Part shown: piece after piece, positions 47,425 to 59,559 of the stretch
How positions within the stretch are numbered: the stretch's first letter is position 1
Layout: each line of letters begins with the position of its first letter
The notes under the pieces: model-generated
The model's input: the letters and a program-made list of their open reading frames with translations, nothing else
Told to the model about the DNA's origin: nothing
Databases searched by the model: none
DNA from: Ascarosepion bandense
Lineage: Eukaryota > Mollusca > Cephalopoda > Sepiida > Sepiidae
DNA: 64,000 nt
NCBI GenBank assembly: GCA_037127315.1
Contig: JBBBDQ010000348.1
Location: 186,001-250,000, forward strand
Direction: 5' to 3'
Translations under genes and position numbers: made by a program

Positions 47425-48921
47425 TCATTTGTAATTGAGTTACAACATGACCTAGGTTTCTACTATGTGGTGTCTTCAGACAATTTGCAATAACTGATTT
47501 TACTGGATTTTTAAGAACACTCACATAACAGAGATTTTTTTGAATGCTCATGGAATGGGGATTTTTTGAACATGCAATTTTTAAAATTAAAAGAAATTAT
47601 AATGTTTTCATCCATAGTTGTATGACCCTAATAGGTATTTTATGGTATAGCTACACTTAATCATAACTTCTGTTCTTTCATTCAGTAATTCATTTTTATT
47701 TGGGAATAAAATAATAGCTAACTTTTCTTTCTGGCACAGTCTACATATTTTCTCACAGTTGTAAGGTTTTAGCTGTTTTCACTATACTGCACATTATTTC
47801 TGGGATTTTCCATATTTTAATTTCAATTTCAATTTCCATGTGTGGCTGGCTAATTTTGTACACTTTTTTAAGTTTTGTATTTTAAATGTAGACCTGTGAT
47901 TGAATCCTCTGGTTTTGAAAGTATGTTTGGTTGATCCCAAATATGTTTTGTTTTGACCATTTCAGTCATGTCCTTTTGCTTTGTAAATAATGTCTTTTGT
48001 TTTACAAAGTCCTTGAAGTTGGCATTTATTTTTTGTCTCTGCATTTACATTCCTTATTAATGATCTTGTTTTGTACAATGATATTCAAATTTCTGGCATT
48101 TTGTTTCTTTATGAAATTTTTTAATTTACTATGACAGCTATGACTCAGTTTAATTGTATTCCTATTGAAAATTTTGTGTAGTTCTGAGCTTTTTGGAAAG
48201 TGTTTATCAATCAGTTTTTAAAATATTTGTCCTATTTTGGTTTTTACTTCTAAGTTAAATAGTTGGTTGAACCAGATAAGGTTTTGTTTTTTGTCATTGT
48301 TTTTTGTTTATCTGTTTGGTTGGGGATTCTATTCTAAAATGTTCTTATGGCCAGATTTTCTTAGTGCATCTTTATAGTTTCTCTTTTTTCATCAAATATT
48401 GTTTTGTTTGACAAATTTTTGATAACCTGTGTTCTATTCCTTTGTGAATGTGCTTGATTATGCTTTTAGAATGGTTAGATCTTGTGTTTATATACTTCAA
48501 ATTTGTGTTTGCTTTCATACATGGAAATTTATAAGTTGGTATGAGAGGTTATTGGGAAAATCTTTTTGGTCTTTGATTGTTAAGAAAGTTTGTCTGCCAG
48601 TTAAAATTTGTATTTTTTGGCTTAAATTCAATTTATCTGTAATAAAATGAACAAAAATGAATTGCTGAAAGAACAGAAATTATGACTAAGTGTAACCTAC
48701 CATAAAATACTTATTAAAGTCATACAACCATGGTTAAAACCTTATAATCTCTTTTAAATTTAAAAATTGCATATTCAAAAAGTCCCTGTTATGTGAGCAT
48801 TCAAAAAAATTGACCTTACATGTGTGTTTCTTAAAAAAACAGTAAAATCAGTTATTACAAATTGCCTGAAGACACCATATGGTAGAAACCTAGGTCATGT
48901 AATATCTCATTTACAAATGAA
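47424..48921 (-). mobile_element. Penelope-like element remnant with inverted copy of its 3' end
   Basis: The arms at 47424-47700 and 48652-48921 are inverted copies of about 270 bp (for example gtgtcttcagacaatttgca versus its complement at 48860-48879). The roughly 950-bp interior, read on the minus strand through frameshifts, gives YKDALRKSGHKN near 48370, NLIWFNQ near 48275, KTYLGSTKHTFKTRGFNHRS-like near 47910-47960, then KLASHTWKLK and CRLCQKEK. The left arm encodes NELLNERTEVMIKC, the C-terminus. This order resembles RT proteins ending in a GIY-YIG-like domain, as in Penelope-like elements. The right arm is therefore a second, inverted copy of the C-terminal coding and 3' UTR. The domain call is from memory of the family and uncertain; the inverted arms are plain in the sequence. 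Confidence 0.5.
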
Positions 48922-49023
48922 AAATTTTCAAAAGTTCTACATTGGAATTTTATTGAACACTTTTTAATACAATTGTTTACTGGTCTAATTTTATTATGAC
49001 CAAAGACTAAGTAAGTAAATAAT

Positions 49024-49049
49024 CAATATATATATATATATATATATAA
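49024..49049. repeat. (TA)n microsatellite
   Basis: Short pure AT dinucleotide run. Confidence 0.95.
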
Positions 49050-49099
49050 CAGATTAACACCAAAACACTTCGAAATTAAAGCTTCTAGCATGAATGCCA

Positions 49100-49442
49100 A
49101 GTAATACCACATGCTGTTTCCAAATTTCTATTTGAGTGAACTGTATCAAGGTACTCTTTTATCCAGGGTATTAGCACATTCACTTATGTGCAAATACCCT
49201 TGAGAAAGGTATTAATCTGTTGCTTCTCCCCAGTTATGGGTTAAATAACAGGACAGATTAGGTTCTATAGCCTTGGCTGGCAACCATTCAACCACAGAAA
49301 GTAATGGCAACCTACTGCAGGATAATCTTCTGCCCAGTCAGTCATGTCTCTTTAAAGGCATGATCACCCAAAGCGTGTATCATGTATGGCACTTAACTGA
49401 CTCTTTTACTCCCAGATGATGCCCAACTGGCACTACTACCCT
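49100..49442 (+). mobile_element. SINE family B relative, longer copy
   Basis: The segment 49165-49300 aligns with 50565-50680: shared cacttatgt, ccttg..aaag.tat.aatc, a ttaaata tract and cagatt.ggt..cta/ttagcc. Beyond that it runs on to about 49442 in GC-richer, non-coding sequence (aatggcaacctactgcagg, cagtcagtcatgtctcttta). No clear A or B boxes here; the tRNA-like head is seen only in the 50.5-kb copy. Confidence 0.5.
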
Positions 49443-50491
49443 GTGCACTTAACAAAATCAAACAATGTGCATATGTGAAATTTAAAAAAATGTGATCTGA
49501 CAATTGTGTTTAAGCATAAAACAGACTATGTTTTGACTTTATTGTCCTTTTTTATAATTACATACATTTCATCTCTGATATCAAGCATTTAACACAAAAA
49601 TATAGCATACCAAAGAAACTATAATTTTATTATATATAACTTTTAGTTGTGGTCAATCATTTGCCTCAGGAAGTTATTTACAAAATTATATAAGCACATG
49701 TATATGAGTTCTTGTTAACTTACTCAAGTGAGATTTGAAAAGCAGTTTTGAAACAGACATTTTATTATTAATGTTGTGAAAGGGCACTTATTCCTGGATA
49801 TCTTCTATTCAAATGGAAAGTTAGTACATGCATCTGCATGTTTATATGAAATATTAAACACATATACAGGTAAAGAAATTTATAAATGAGCAACCACTCT
49901 AATGTACATTCAACTAATGTGCTTTCATCTTAACAAAGCAAGAATACTTGTCTGAACAGGAGAGTTAGGGAAAGCAATTATGTTTTGTTTATAAATATTC
50001 ATAAACAACAGCATTGAGTATACATGCAAATTTATAGCATTGTTAAGAGGATAATGTGATTGCATATTTAGATAATGACCAATTGATATAACAGTCCTAA
50101 AACTTATTGTTCATTGAATACAGGAAAATCTTTATTTAATTTATAATTAAAGCACATAATCATCAATAGATTTGCATTAAAAAGTTGATTTTTCTTGTTT
50201 CATTGTTGATTTAATTTTTATTCTACTTCTTTGTGTGGAAAGATATTTAGTCAAATCCAGACTTGATTTACTTTAACTTTCGTTAAATATTTGAAAAGCA
50301 TTTATTTTTTCAAATTACAAAACTTTCTACATAATTTGAAAATTATTACAGTGTTTACAATTATGAAAAAAAAACTAAATTCTTTTTACTGTAAACTGTT
50401 CATAATTGCCAGTGCTACAAGAATTAAAATAAATATATCAAAATGTTACTTGTGGGATCAAAGTAATGCAGTTTTAGTCCTGAGTATGTAA

Positions 50492-50678
50492 ATGATGTGT
50501 GGTTAGCATAATGGTTATAGACCGGGAATGCGAAATTGGAGAGCTGATTTGAAATTCTCATAAAGTGCATTGCATACACTTATGTAAAAGTCCCCTTGGC
50601 AAAGATATAAATCCATCTTTTATACCACCAACTATATTTTAAATAGTAATACAGATTGGTCTCTTTAGCCACTGCGGT
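50492..50678 (+). mobile_element. tRNA-derived SINE, family B, truncated by an LTR element
   Basis: A-box-like tagcataatgg at 50504-50514 and B-box-like gatttgaaattc at 50545-50556, about 41 bp apart, give a tRNA-like head. The body matches 49165-49300. Homology with the other copy stops at 50678-50680, where the 5' LTR of the Gypsy-like element begins, so the LTR element appears to have inserted into or deleted the SINE tail. Confidence 0.55.
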
Positions 50679-53160
50679 GGAGTAAATAAGACACACTTGG
50701 TAACACAAATGAACTAGGCAAGACACCTTAAATAAAGAACTCAAACAGAATTCAGGGACCAAGTTCCCATAGAGTGTTTGTTAGAGTACCACTGGAGTCT
50801 GTCAAGATAAATTATAACCATTAGTAGCATGGTATAACAGTATAACTCACTACTAACAGTTATAAAAATACCTTTTTGTTGCAGTACACATAATAACAAT
50901 GATGATGAGAAATTAAAATCACATTAATATAACTTTTTTCTTTGCTGTGTCTAAAGAAAAAAAAACAGATTTTCTTAAATATGGAAGAATTATTAGCCCA
51001 AGTGATAAAAATACAGCAGCAACAATAGTAGTCGTTAGAACTCCAGAAACAATAACAAAAGTAGTTGAAAAAAATCAGAAGATGGAAAATTCTTCAATTT
51101 CTTTCAATCTTGATATGTTGGCAAATACCATATCTGAATTCACATACAATTCAGATGATGGAATTACCTTATCTTCTTATTTTAGAAGATACAAACAAAT
51201 TTACAGAGAAGAATGTGGTGACTTGAAAAAACTGGAAAAAAACAAAATTTTTGTTAAGAAAATTAGCACCAGTAGAACATGAAAAATATTGTAATTTTGT
51301 AAAACTAAGACAACTGGAAAAATTTGCTTTGAAAAATGGCAAACAATTTTACTAAAATCCTTAGCAAGAAAAGTTTGTTATTCAATACTTGTTGGAAATG
51401 TATGAATCTGACAAAAAAGAAGACAAAGATTTTGTCACATATGCTGGAATTATTAACAAGGAGTGTGAAATATTCAAATAAAATGAGCTGACTCCAGATA
51501 TGTTTAAAGAATTAATTTTCATTTAAGGATTAACAGTGAAAAAAGATGCAGAAATACATGATAGAATCCAAACAAAACTGGGACAAAATTAAAGACTACA
51601 GTAAAATTAAAACTTAAGACTACAAAAAATATGAGAAAAACGTGTGTTTTCTAAATCTGAAATGTGATATGGCACATATTGAAGAAAAAGAATGTACATA
51701 AGAAAAATGTGGAAAATGAATAATTAATCCATGTGGAAGATCGCATCTCAGAGACAACGGTCTCTTTAAGAATTTAAAGTGATACAAATGTGAAGAAGTA
51801 GGTTATAAAAAGTCATACGATAAAACTAAAGCAAAGAGAAGTTTTCACAGGAAAAAAAATTGTAGACAGCATTGAGATGGAAAAAATAATTACAGAAAAC
51901 CAAAGAAAATTTGTGTATGTGAAAATAAATAATATGGATGCAAAAATGCAACAAGACACTGGTAGTGATATCACAATAATCAATGAAACCACATGAAAAG
52001 CAAACAAAAACTTCTATTAAAAAGAACTTTGAAAATTACACATGGCATATTGGGTGAGAAATTATTAGTTACTGGGAAAATGATTTGCGTTGTTTCATGT
52101 CATAACAAGTGTGTAAAAGCTAAGGTTTATGTGTTAAAAATACGACAAACTTATTTGGTACTGACTAGATAAAATCATTCCAGTTATGGAATTTACCTAT
52201 AAGCATTTATTGAAAAAATATAAGTGGACAAGTTATCTGTTTTAAAAAACAATGTCAAAATTTAAAGGAAGAATTGAAAAAATGTTTTCTGGATGTTCTG
52301 TTGGATAAGTTGGGACAGTGTTCCAAAGGCAAAGCAAAATTCCAAGTGAAAAAATAGTTGATGTCAGTATTTAAACTGAAACATAGTGTACCATTCACAG
52401 CACTGTATCAAGTCAACGAAGAATTTGACTAAAAAATTGACCGCTCAAATTGGGCAGCATCAGTAGTGCATGTAAAAACAAAAAAGTTAATCAAATTTGT
52501 GTGTGTGTGATTTTTTGACTGGGTCAAACAAATGTTTAGAATCACATAAATAACAATTATCAAGTTCAGAAGAAATTTTTTTTAAAATTAAGTGCTGGAA
52601 AAGATCCTTCAAAGCGGGATCTTTTTGAGGTGTGTTTGTAAATACAGGTTGAAGAAGAATATAAAAGAAGAAAGAAAGACAAAAAGAAGAAAAGTAAAAA
52701 GAAGAATAAATATGATGATAGGAAAAAACATGGGAACACAAACGGCATTGAAATCAGTTAAAGAAAAGATTTACAGAAGAATGGACTGCAAGAAGAAGAA
52801 TATATTCAAGTACTGTATGATATCTTTGGCAACACCCAAAGTATTTGTTGAACGTACAAGTATGAGTAGCAGAAAATGGAAACAGACAGAAAAACTAGTA
52901 CTTGGCCCAAAATGAAAGAAATACAAAGTCCAGTACATGGCAAACTCACCAGAAAGATGATGCGGGTGAATACCAAGAAATAAAATAAAATATTTAGGGA
53001 AATAAAAAAAGATGATGTTGTGAAGTAAATAATACATCCCCAGTAACACAAATGAACTAAGCTATAGTTTTTAAATAAACAGAGTTTAGGGTTAGAGTTC
53101 CAAGAGTCTTGATAGAATATTCATTAGAGTATTGTCAGAGTTAGTCAATCTTGTTGCTTT
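50678..53160 (+). mobile_element. Decayed Gypsy-like LTR retrotransposon with internal deletion
   Basis: Direct repeats at about 50678-50815 and 53021-53160 look like diverged LTRs. Both start tg.agtaaataa.aca, then share gtaacacaaatgaact, and later have tagagta and agtc/agt.agtcaa blocks. In between lie a Gag-like frame, one residue of a zinc knuckle, an aspartic protease motif (MQQDTGSDITIIN, DTGSD at 51955-51969) and the start of an RT (HSVPFTALYQVNEEFD, then SNWAASVVHVK near 52445-52477). The RT breaks off near motif A (52620). No RNase H or integrase is recognisable before the 3' LTR, so about half the element is deleted. Stops are frequent. Confidence 0.7.
50947..51282 (+). pseudogene. 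Gag-like fragment of the Gypsy-like element (111 codons)
   Basis: SFNLDMLANTISEF, then FRRYKQIYREECGDLKKLEK in front of a frameshift. A second frame continues with HEKYCNFVKLRQLEKFALKN. The retained context (a folded N-terminal region followed by a cysteine-rich remnant and protease) supports a capsid-type protein of an LTR retrotransposon. I do not recognise the Gag by itself. The zinc knuckle near 51779-51820 keeps only one of its four ligands; the first Cys codon is a stop. Confidence 0.5.
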
Positions 53161-53169
53161 GTATGAAAA

Positions 53170-53320
53170 ATTTTAAGACTGAATACTCTATCCATAAGTT
53201 GTTTTGAAAAACAAGTTCAAAAAATATTTGCCAAAAACTATAAACAAAATTCTTCAGCTTAGAATTGCATTAATTACTTTTAGCCAGTAAAATCAAATAA
53301 TAGGAAATGAAGCAAAATTG
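53170..53320. other. AT-rich spacer
   Basis: Non-coding spacer between the LTR element and the LINE 3' end. Nothing recognised. Confidence 0.4.
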
Positions 53321-53324
53321 TGAT

Positions 53325-53818
53325 TTTTTTTTTTTTTTTCATAAGCGTTTCACCCCAAGCAAGGCATGTCACTGCCACTACTGCGCAGGGGGCTACATAG
53401 AGTGGAGAAAGGATGGTTAAATATAGGAAATGTCAGAGGGTGGGTGATAGGCGGGTAAGGATACTGAAAATGAGGGTTGGGTAGATGAGAGTGTTGCTAG
53501 AATAATTGGAAGTTAGTGTGATAGGAGGTGTCTATTGACCCTACATTTAAACACCTGGAGATTGTAGCTGTTGGGAAAGCAGACTTGTGGAAGGGATTTC
53601 CACAGGCGGGAAGCGCAAGTAAAGAAGCTGTTGGAGTAGAATTTACAGTTACATCTTATTTGTTTAACTGTAAAAGGGTGGGACCTAGTTGCTAATCTAG
53701 TATCTTGTGTAAATTCGTGCTTAGGCGGCACCAGTGATCTAAGCTCATCGGAGCAGAAGCCATGAAAGTACTTGTAGAAGAGGCACAGGGATGCCACATC
53801 ATGCCGGTGAGAGAGTGG
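53325..53818 (-). mobile_element. 5'-truncated LINE 3' end, sister of the 44.16-kb LINE
   Basis: Plus-strand T-run at 53325-53340 (poly(A) tail), then a 3' UTR nearly identical to 44170-44480, then a 94-codon C-terminal frame (53513-53797: LFYKYFHGFCSDELRSLVPP, and ending SYNLQVFKCRVNRHLLSH). Homology stops at about 53818 (gagagtgg). The coding part is cleaner than in the 44-kb copy, for example retaining LFYKYFHG. It gives the C-terminal end of the family's ORF2 in one frame. Confidence 0.92.
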
Positions 53819-53819
53819 A

Positions 53820-56400
53820 TAATATAATATTTTTCTCCCAGCTAACCAGAGGCACCCATGAATTTTTAGGATGTCGGTATGTAAAAATTGGAAGCTATAT
53901 CTTTACTTTTATTTAACACTACTTCACACTGTTTGCCTCTGAAAAATTATGAAGTGAGATTACTTTGCATTTTATCAGTCTGGTGGTAATTGCTTATCTT
54001 ATCTGAGAGTTGGTCTACCCTTATTGCTTGACTATTTATATAGATGATAACTATGCTAATTAGGCATTCATTTATATATCACTGCAAAAGCTAAAATAAG
54101 ATAATGAAATCATGAGACAAAAATTAATAATGAAAATAATTAATTTCAAAATTCTCATGATGTTATTGAGTAGTTCGTTTGTAGTTACTTTGAGTACAAT
54201 TCTGACTGAAATGAAAAATATTCAATAGCTAGAACTAACCCTCAAAGACTGAATAAATCCTGTGCTACTTTTCAGTTAGTTTTTAAGCTAACTTCTTTAA
54301 TAGATTCTTCTTTTTCCATTTTAAATTAAACTTTCCTTGTGTAATTAGTATCATAAATATAGATTTATAATGACTAACTAATTTTAAATAAGCATAAAAT
54401 ATACTGTTCTCATGCATTGATATCAAGCACCTATGGTAAACTGGAGTGGAGCATTAATAAGTTGATTCTTGATTTTGGTAGTGTCATAATTTGGTTCAGT
54501 GTCTCATTCAGACTCCATGGAAAAAGCACTCGCTCTTGAACTGTATTAAAAAAAAAAAAACAAGACAATCAGATACAACGTTTATCTCAAGGCTTTACTA
54601 AATGACCTTTTTCTTTTTTTATTATTTAAATATGTGTACAAATATTTCTGAAAATCTACTGATCTTTTCTCTTGAATATCATTCATTTTGCTTTATATTA
54701 TAATTTATTCTCAATTACATAGGATACCCACATATATACAAATATTTAAACCCAGCAATTATGAACATTCTGAGAATACTTTCTTGATAATGTTTTTGTC
54801 ACCTGAATGGCTTTAATGCTAATGTCTTTGAATTAGTCATTAATGATGTGGCTTATTTTATTCTGTCCTTGCTGTAATAAAATAAAACTGTTTTTATAGT
54901 TATAGAAGCTTTTGATGAAAGGTTTATTCATACATAATCATATTAGATGTATATTCATAATAACTTTTCTCATTCTTTAGAGAGACATAAATAAGTCAAA
55001 ACTAACTCGTAATTTTAAAAATTAGTCATATACAGTTCTTTTTGTAAAAAGGAAAGTAATTTTTTTGTGCTTCAGTGATAGGGACTCTAATTTAAACTTG
55101 TTCATTTTTCCATGACGGTCTTCTAGAACAGTTAAAAATCTATGAAAAACTTAAGCATTTATTTAAACAAGTTTGATGTGTTCTTGAGAGCAACCTTCAT
55201 TGAGCATAACAATTACTTCAATGATTTTTTAACAAACATGGTTTCTGTAATATTGATGGGTAATGTCTTACATACTTATTTCCCAAAGCTAGAGAAATGT
55301 CATTAGCTGAAGTAAGGAACATAAAATTGTGCAAAATACTATAAAATCATGTAAAAGTTAGTCAAACAAAATTAGAAAAAAATGAAAAATAGTTTATTTT
55401 AAAACCTTTTACCTCAGTGAAAGCTCAATAAAAAATGTCAGAATAAAAAGAAAAAGACAAATACTATATATAATCAACAAATGGAATTCTGAAGAAACTG
55501 CCAACATTTTAGAATTACATCTGTTATTTTTTTTACTTTTTCTAGAGTTGTGTGTCTTTATCTTTTAGCAGCAAACTTTGCACAAGATTAGTACACATTC
55601 AGAGAATTTTCCATCAGAATTAAAGATATTTTTTCCTTTATTATTTTATCTTTAGATAGGATGATAGTTGTTTCAAAAAACCTTATAGTTAATATTTTAG
55701 GTCAACTCAGAATAAGCTTGTAACAGCATAATCATATTAATAAAACATGTTGATATATCAATAATCACAATTGTCTCTTCCATTCTTCTGTACAAAATGC
55801 TGTTAAATAGTCATTTATATATGAAAGAAAAAGGAGAATTTAAAGAGAAAATTTAAAATGTTCATTATTAAGGAAAACTCTGAAGTGACTTGTTTCAGAA
55901 GAAACTTTTAAAAAATTATACCATTTTTTTATTTGTCTATTATATATATTTATATAGCATATCTATATTTTTATAGAGCATATCTATCATTACTAGTTAT
56001 CAATGAAATTTAATAAAAAGGATTTATAAATCTTAACTTCTGTATCATTTGGATGGGATTTGTAAGAATTAGTAAAAAAAAACAATGATAGTAGATTTCA
56101 AATAGAAAGTCCTAGAAAAAAGTAGAAATTTTTAAAGCAAAAAATATTTTGTAATAAAATATCAATAGTATATTTGTGGGATATCCAGTTAGATTTAAAT
56201 TTGTCTAGATTTTTAAACCTTGAAAGCATTGAGCTACTCAGTATTTAATCCCACAAATCATTCATATTCCTGCAAATGTATTTTGAATTTTTTAAAAAAG
56301 TAATATCATAAAAAAGATCATGTACGAAAATTTATAAATTGATGCTGAATGTTTTAGCTCCAAAATTGAATTAGAACAAATTTGAATCCCAGGGTCAGAT
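53820..56400. other. AT-rich non-coding stretch, nothing recognised
   Basis: No exon or repeat family recognised. An A-run lies at about 54546-54560. Confidence 0.45.
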
Positions 56401-56401
56401 T

Positions 56402-56734
56402 GTGGTGAGTACAAAATAAAAATAACTCTCTTTTTTTCACTGCTTTCAAATTCTTAAGCCAGTGTGAAAATAAAATGTTTTGACCAATAGGAAGAAAGAT
56501 TGCCTCCATGCTGAGGAAAAGATCAAGGCAACTTTCACAAGCAAATGTGAAAATATTTATTAACCAATGAAACAAGTGCAATTTACAGAAAACAACAAAT
56601 TAAACTTTCAATGACCCATGTCATATTTCTTCCCACCACCAAAATGAATTTTTGTTCTGAACTGACAATGTGATCAAGGCCTACTTATTAACATGCCTGC
56701 TTGGTCAGTGACAGTTGGAATCAGAGAACAATGA

Positions 56735-56735
<1 letters not shown>
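56402..56735. repeat. Dispersed repeat R, copy 1
   Basis: About 330 bp matching 57752-58080 in the same orientation. Shared blocks include gtgaaaatatttattaacca, aaagattgcctc.atgctga and cagaaaacaacaaatt. It is followed by a (GA)n tract. No coding; family unknown. Confidence 0.75.

Positions 56736-56775
<40 letters not shown>
56736..56775. repeat. (GA)n microsatellite
   Basis: About 19 GA units (gagagaga) directly after repeat R copy 1. Confidence 0.95.
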
Positions 56776-56776
<1 letters not shown>

Positions 56777-56810
56777 CAAAGAACACACATCTGTTCAAGG
56801 ATTCTACTCA

Positions 56811-57265
56811 ATGGTTAAGCTAAATACCTTGAAATATATCTTTTATTTATGCTGAATACATCTGTATAACTTTTATGCAAAAAATGAACTCTCTCAATTT
56901 GTTTTGAAGCATTATGGAAATTTATGTATCTACCCTGATGTCAAATTATGCACTGATACATTGTCAGCCTCTAATAAAAGCAGCAGAATTTCAAGGAACT
57001 CTGTCTAACTTTGAAGGCAAATATCTCAAAATATATTTTTTATCCATGTTGAATACAACCATATAACTTTTATGTGAAACCAACTCTGTCAATTTGTTTT
57101 AAGCTTTTTGGAATACTACTTTGTGTCCAATCATTTCATATTTTCTCTTCTTGACAATTCATCAAATTTTAGAGTCCCATGGATCTGAATAACTCTGATG
57201 TCAAATTACATGCTGATACATTATCAGCCTCTAATGAAAGCAGTGGAATTTCAATGAACTGCATT
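56811..57265. repeat. Imperfect tandem duplication inside the R-R interval
   Basis: Two related units (about 56811-57005 and 57012-57265) share ctctaat.aaagcag, tataacttttatg and tgatgtcaaatta. The second has an extra block of about 60 bp (tttgtgtccaatcatttcat onward). The function and family are unknown. Confidence 0.6.
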
Positions 57266-57751
57266 TAACATCAAGGCTACTAACCTTTTAATGTTTGATT
57301 ACTTTTCCTGAAACAAGCCACTGGCAACTTCAAATATTTAAATTTGTAAAAAAATTTCTTATTTTCTTTGGTTCTGAATAGCACATGTGTTACCTTGTCA
57401 TTATTTCTACCTTACCACACTGGTGACCTACGACTTTTGAAGAAACCAAACCCATATCTATTCTTAGAGCTTTCACACAAGTCAAAATGTTTAATGATGA
57501 AATGGACATGAATCAAGCATACAAAGGCTAACAAATCAATACAAGCAGTATCTGTCAAACCACTCATATTCATGGAATTGAATGTGCTTGCTTGGTTCAC
57601 AATTCTGGGAATATGTTTCAATCTATGATGACAAAATAGTAAAGCAAAGTGAAAACTACTACTTCGAAAAGTGACAACATATACCACTACTATTGAATTA
57701 TCAACTTATTCAAGTACTAAAGCAAACTTTGTAAAAATGGAAAGGAAAATG

Positions 57752-58080
57752 AGGTGGTGAGTTTGAAATAAAAATAACTCTTTTCTTCACTGCTTAAAAA
57801 ATTCACAAGCCAGTGTAAAAATCTATTTGTTAACCAATAGAAAAAAAGATTGCCTCTATGCTGAGAAAAAGATCAAGGTAAATTTTGTAAGCAAGTGTGA
57901 AAATATTTATTAACCAATGAAAGGAGAGCAATTTGCAGAAAACAACAAATTGAAGTTTTGATGACCTGTGTCATGTTTCTTTCTACTCCAAGAAATGAAT
58001 TTGTGTTCAGAGCTGACCATGTTATACGAGTTGACTATTTGTACACATTTGCCAGCCGATGCAAGCAGAGAACAAGGAAG
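57752..58080. repeat. Dispersed repeat R, copy 2
   Basis: Direct copy of 56402-56735 about 1.35 kb downstream. The interval between the two holds the tandem duplication, so R may be the long terminal part of a larger element; I see no TG...CA ends. Confidence 0.7.
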
Positions 58081-58139
58081 CACCTGACAGTACTTGCTGA
58101 ACACAATGTAGCAAAAAAATAATCAGACCACTCCCAGCA

Positions 58140-58900
58140 ACCTGTGTTTGCACCATCTCACTTTCCCTCTCATACTGTTTTCTTTATCTCTCCTTCTTTT
58201 TCTTCATCTACCTGCCATATGCAAAAAAAGAGAGAAACAAGACATTACTACTTTGTTGATACACTCAGTAGAATATGGACTTATCTTTTTATACAAATTT
58301 CAAATTTTACTAAAACAAACAAAGAATTAATTCTTTAAACTTCTCACTACACTTTCTCTTAGAACAAATGAATTTTCATTTATTTATAGAAACGAAACAG
58401 TTTTATTCTTTCAACCTTTTAATCTGGAGTAAATTGCAGGGAGTTTGGTTATGTTTGGCACAGGGCCAATTTGATAAACATAATTGAGCTACCTACTTTA
58501 ATATCACTTGTGAACCCCTTAGCTACAACTGACCATAATTTATAAACATATTTGACTTCTGTTTAAGTCACACATTAATTGTTCACTGTTTAGATCAGTT
58601 TTATAAAGCAATTTATATTTGCCAAACCAGCCCTGACTAATGAGAACATCATAACAGAGTCCACACAAAACTTTGAAGTCAGCATGAACCTGCTTAGTTA
58701 AAGTGAAAAATTCTTTGTGCTTATCAACACTTTATCGCCACCTCTAAATTCAGCACTTTACAATAGGCTGTTTGCTAAAATACATTTTATCAGTAAAACC
58801 ACTGAAAAACAACCTTGGCACTTGAGAGAGTTCATTTTTCATATAAAAGTTATACAAACATTACAATTTAACACTATATATAATCATTTCTAAAGTAATG
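58140..58900. other. AT-rich stretch, nothing recognised
   Basis: Non-coding spacer. A few short frames only. Confidence 0.4.
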
Positions 58901-58905
58901 TTTAG

Positions 58906-59135
58906 TAGATACCCACAGTTGAGTGGATGCTCTATTTATTTATTAAACATTATATTTTAGTTTACCAGCCTGAATATTCAGTAAATCGTATTAAAAATGA
59001 TATGTAGGATTTGAAATGAGCCCTCCTTTGCAGGAGAAACTGTCATTAGATCTACCATACTTTAGACCAACTTGGCCTCAAAGGGTTTCACTACTCAAGC
59101 AAGCCAAATAGTACTCTATTAGTACAAATCTTTTC
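58906..59135 (-). mobile_element. tRNA-derived SINE, family C, copy 1
   Basis: Aligns with 59260-59490 over about 210 bp (taccagcctgaatatt versus tgccagtctgaatattt; cctttgcaggagaaac in both; accaacttggcc versus gactgacttggcc). The A/B-box arrangement is seen on the minus strand but is more decayed than in copy 2. The left end (agtagatacccacagttgag, then tggatgctctattt) resembles the outer arm of the fold-back element at 32.6 kb. Confidence 0.6.
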
Positions 59136-59259
59136 TAGATAGTTGAAAGTTCATAGACACTCAGTTTTATGTGTGAACATAAATGAAGCAATTTCAAAAT
59201 AAGTAATTAACTTTTTGTTCATTAATTCGACATATTTTATCAATTTATACACTATTTTT

Positions 59260-59490
59260 AGTTGATATCCATATTTGAGTATTTATTTTTGTATGCCAGT
59301 CTGAATATTTGAGAAATCTTATTAAAGAAAAAAATGAACCTCTGGCAAGATTCAAAGCTGTGTCTCCCTTTGCAGGAGAAACAAGCTTTAGACTGACTTG
59401 GCCATGCAGGGATACACCTATTGAGCAAATAAATAAATATACTTTTTAATAAACAAATGAAGTATCTACTCAAATACTGATATCTACTAA
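59260..59490 (-). mobile_element. tRNA-derived SINE, family C, copy 2, with inverted ends
   Basis: On the minus strand, A-box-like tggccaagtca (59394-59404) and B-box-like gctttgaatct (59348-59358) lie about 46 bp apart, resembling a Leu/Ser-type tRNA head. Its outer ends are inverted: agttgatatccatatttgag at 59260-59279 and agtagatatcagtatttgag as the complement at 59470-59489, with three mismatches. tatttgagt is shared with the arms at 32.6 kb. The tRNA core thus sits between inverted ends, the same layout as 32580-33018. Confidence 0.6.
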
Positions 59491-59559
59491 AATAACATTT
59501 AAAGTGATAAAATCTGTTGGATATATAAATAAAAAAATCATTATTCTTTCAGAAATATA

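Noticed and set aside
52487..53051. Minus-strand Phe/Leu-rich frames resembling multi-pass membrane proteins
   Set aside because: Antisense of the Lys/Arg-rich A-rich end of the LTR element.
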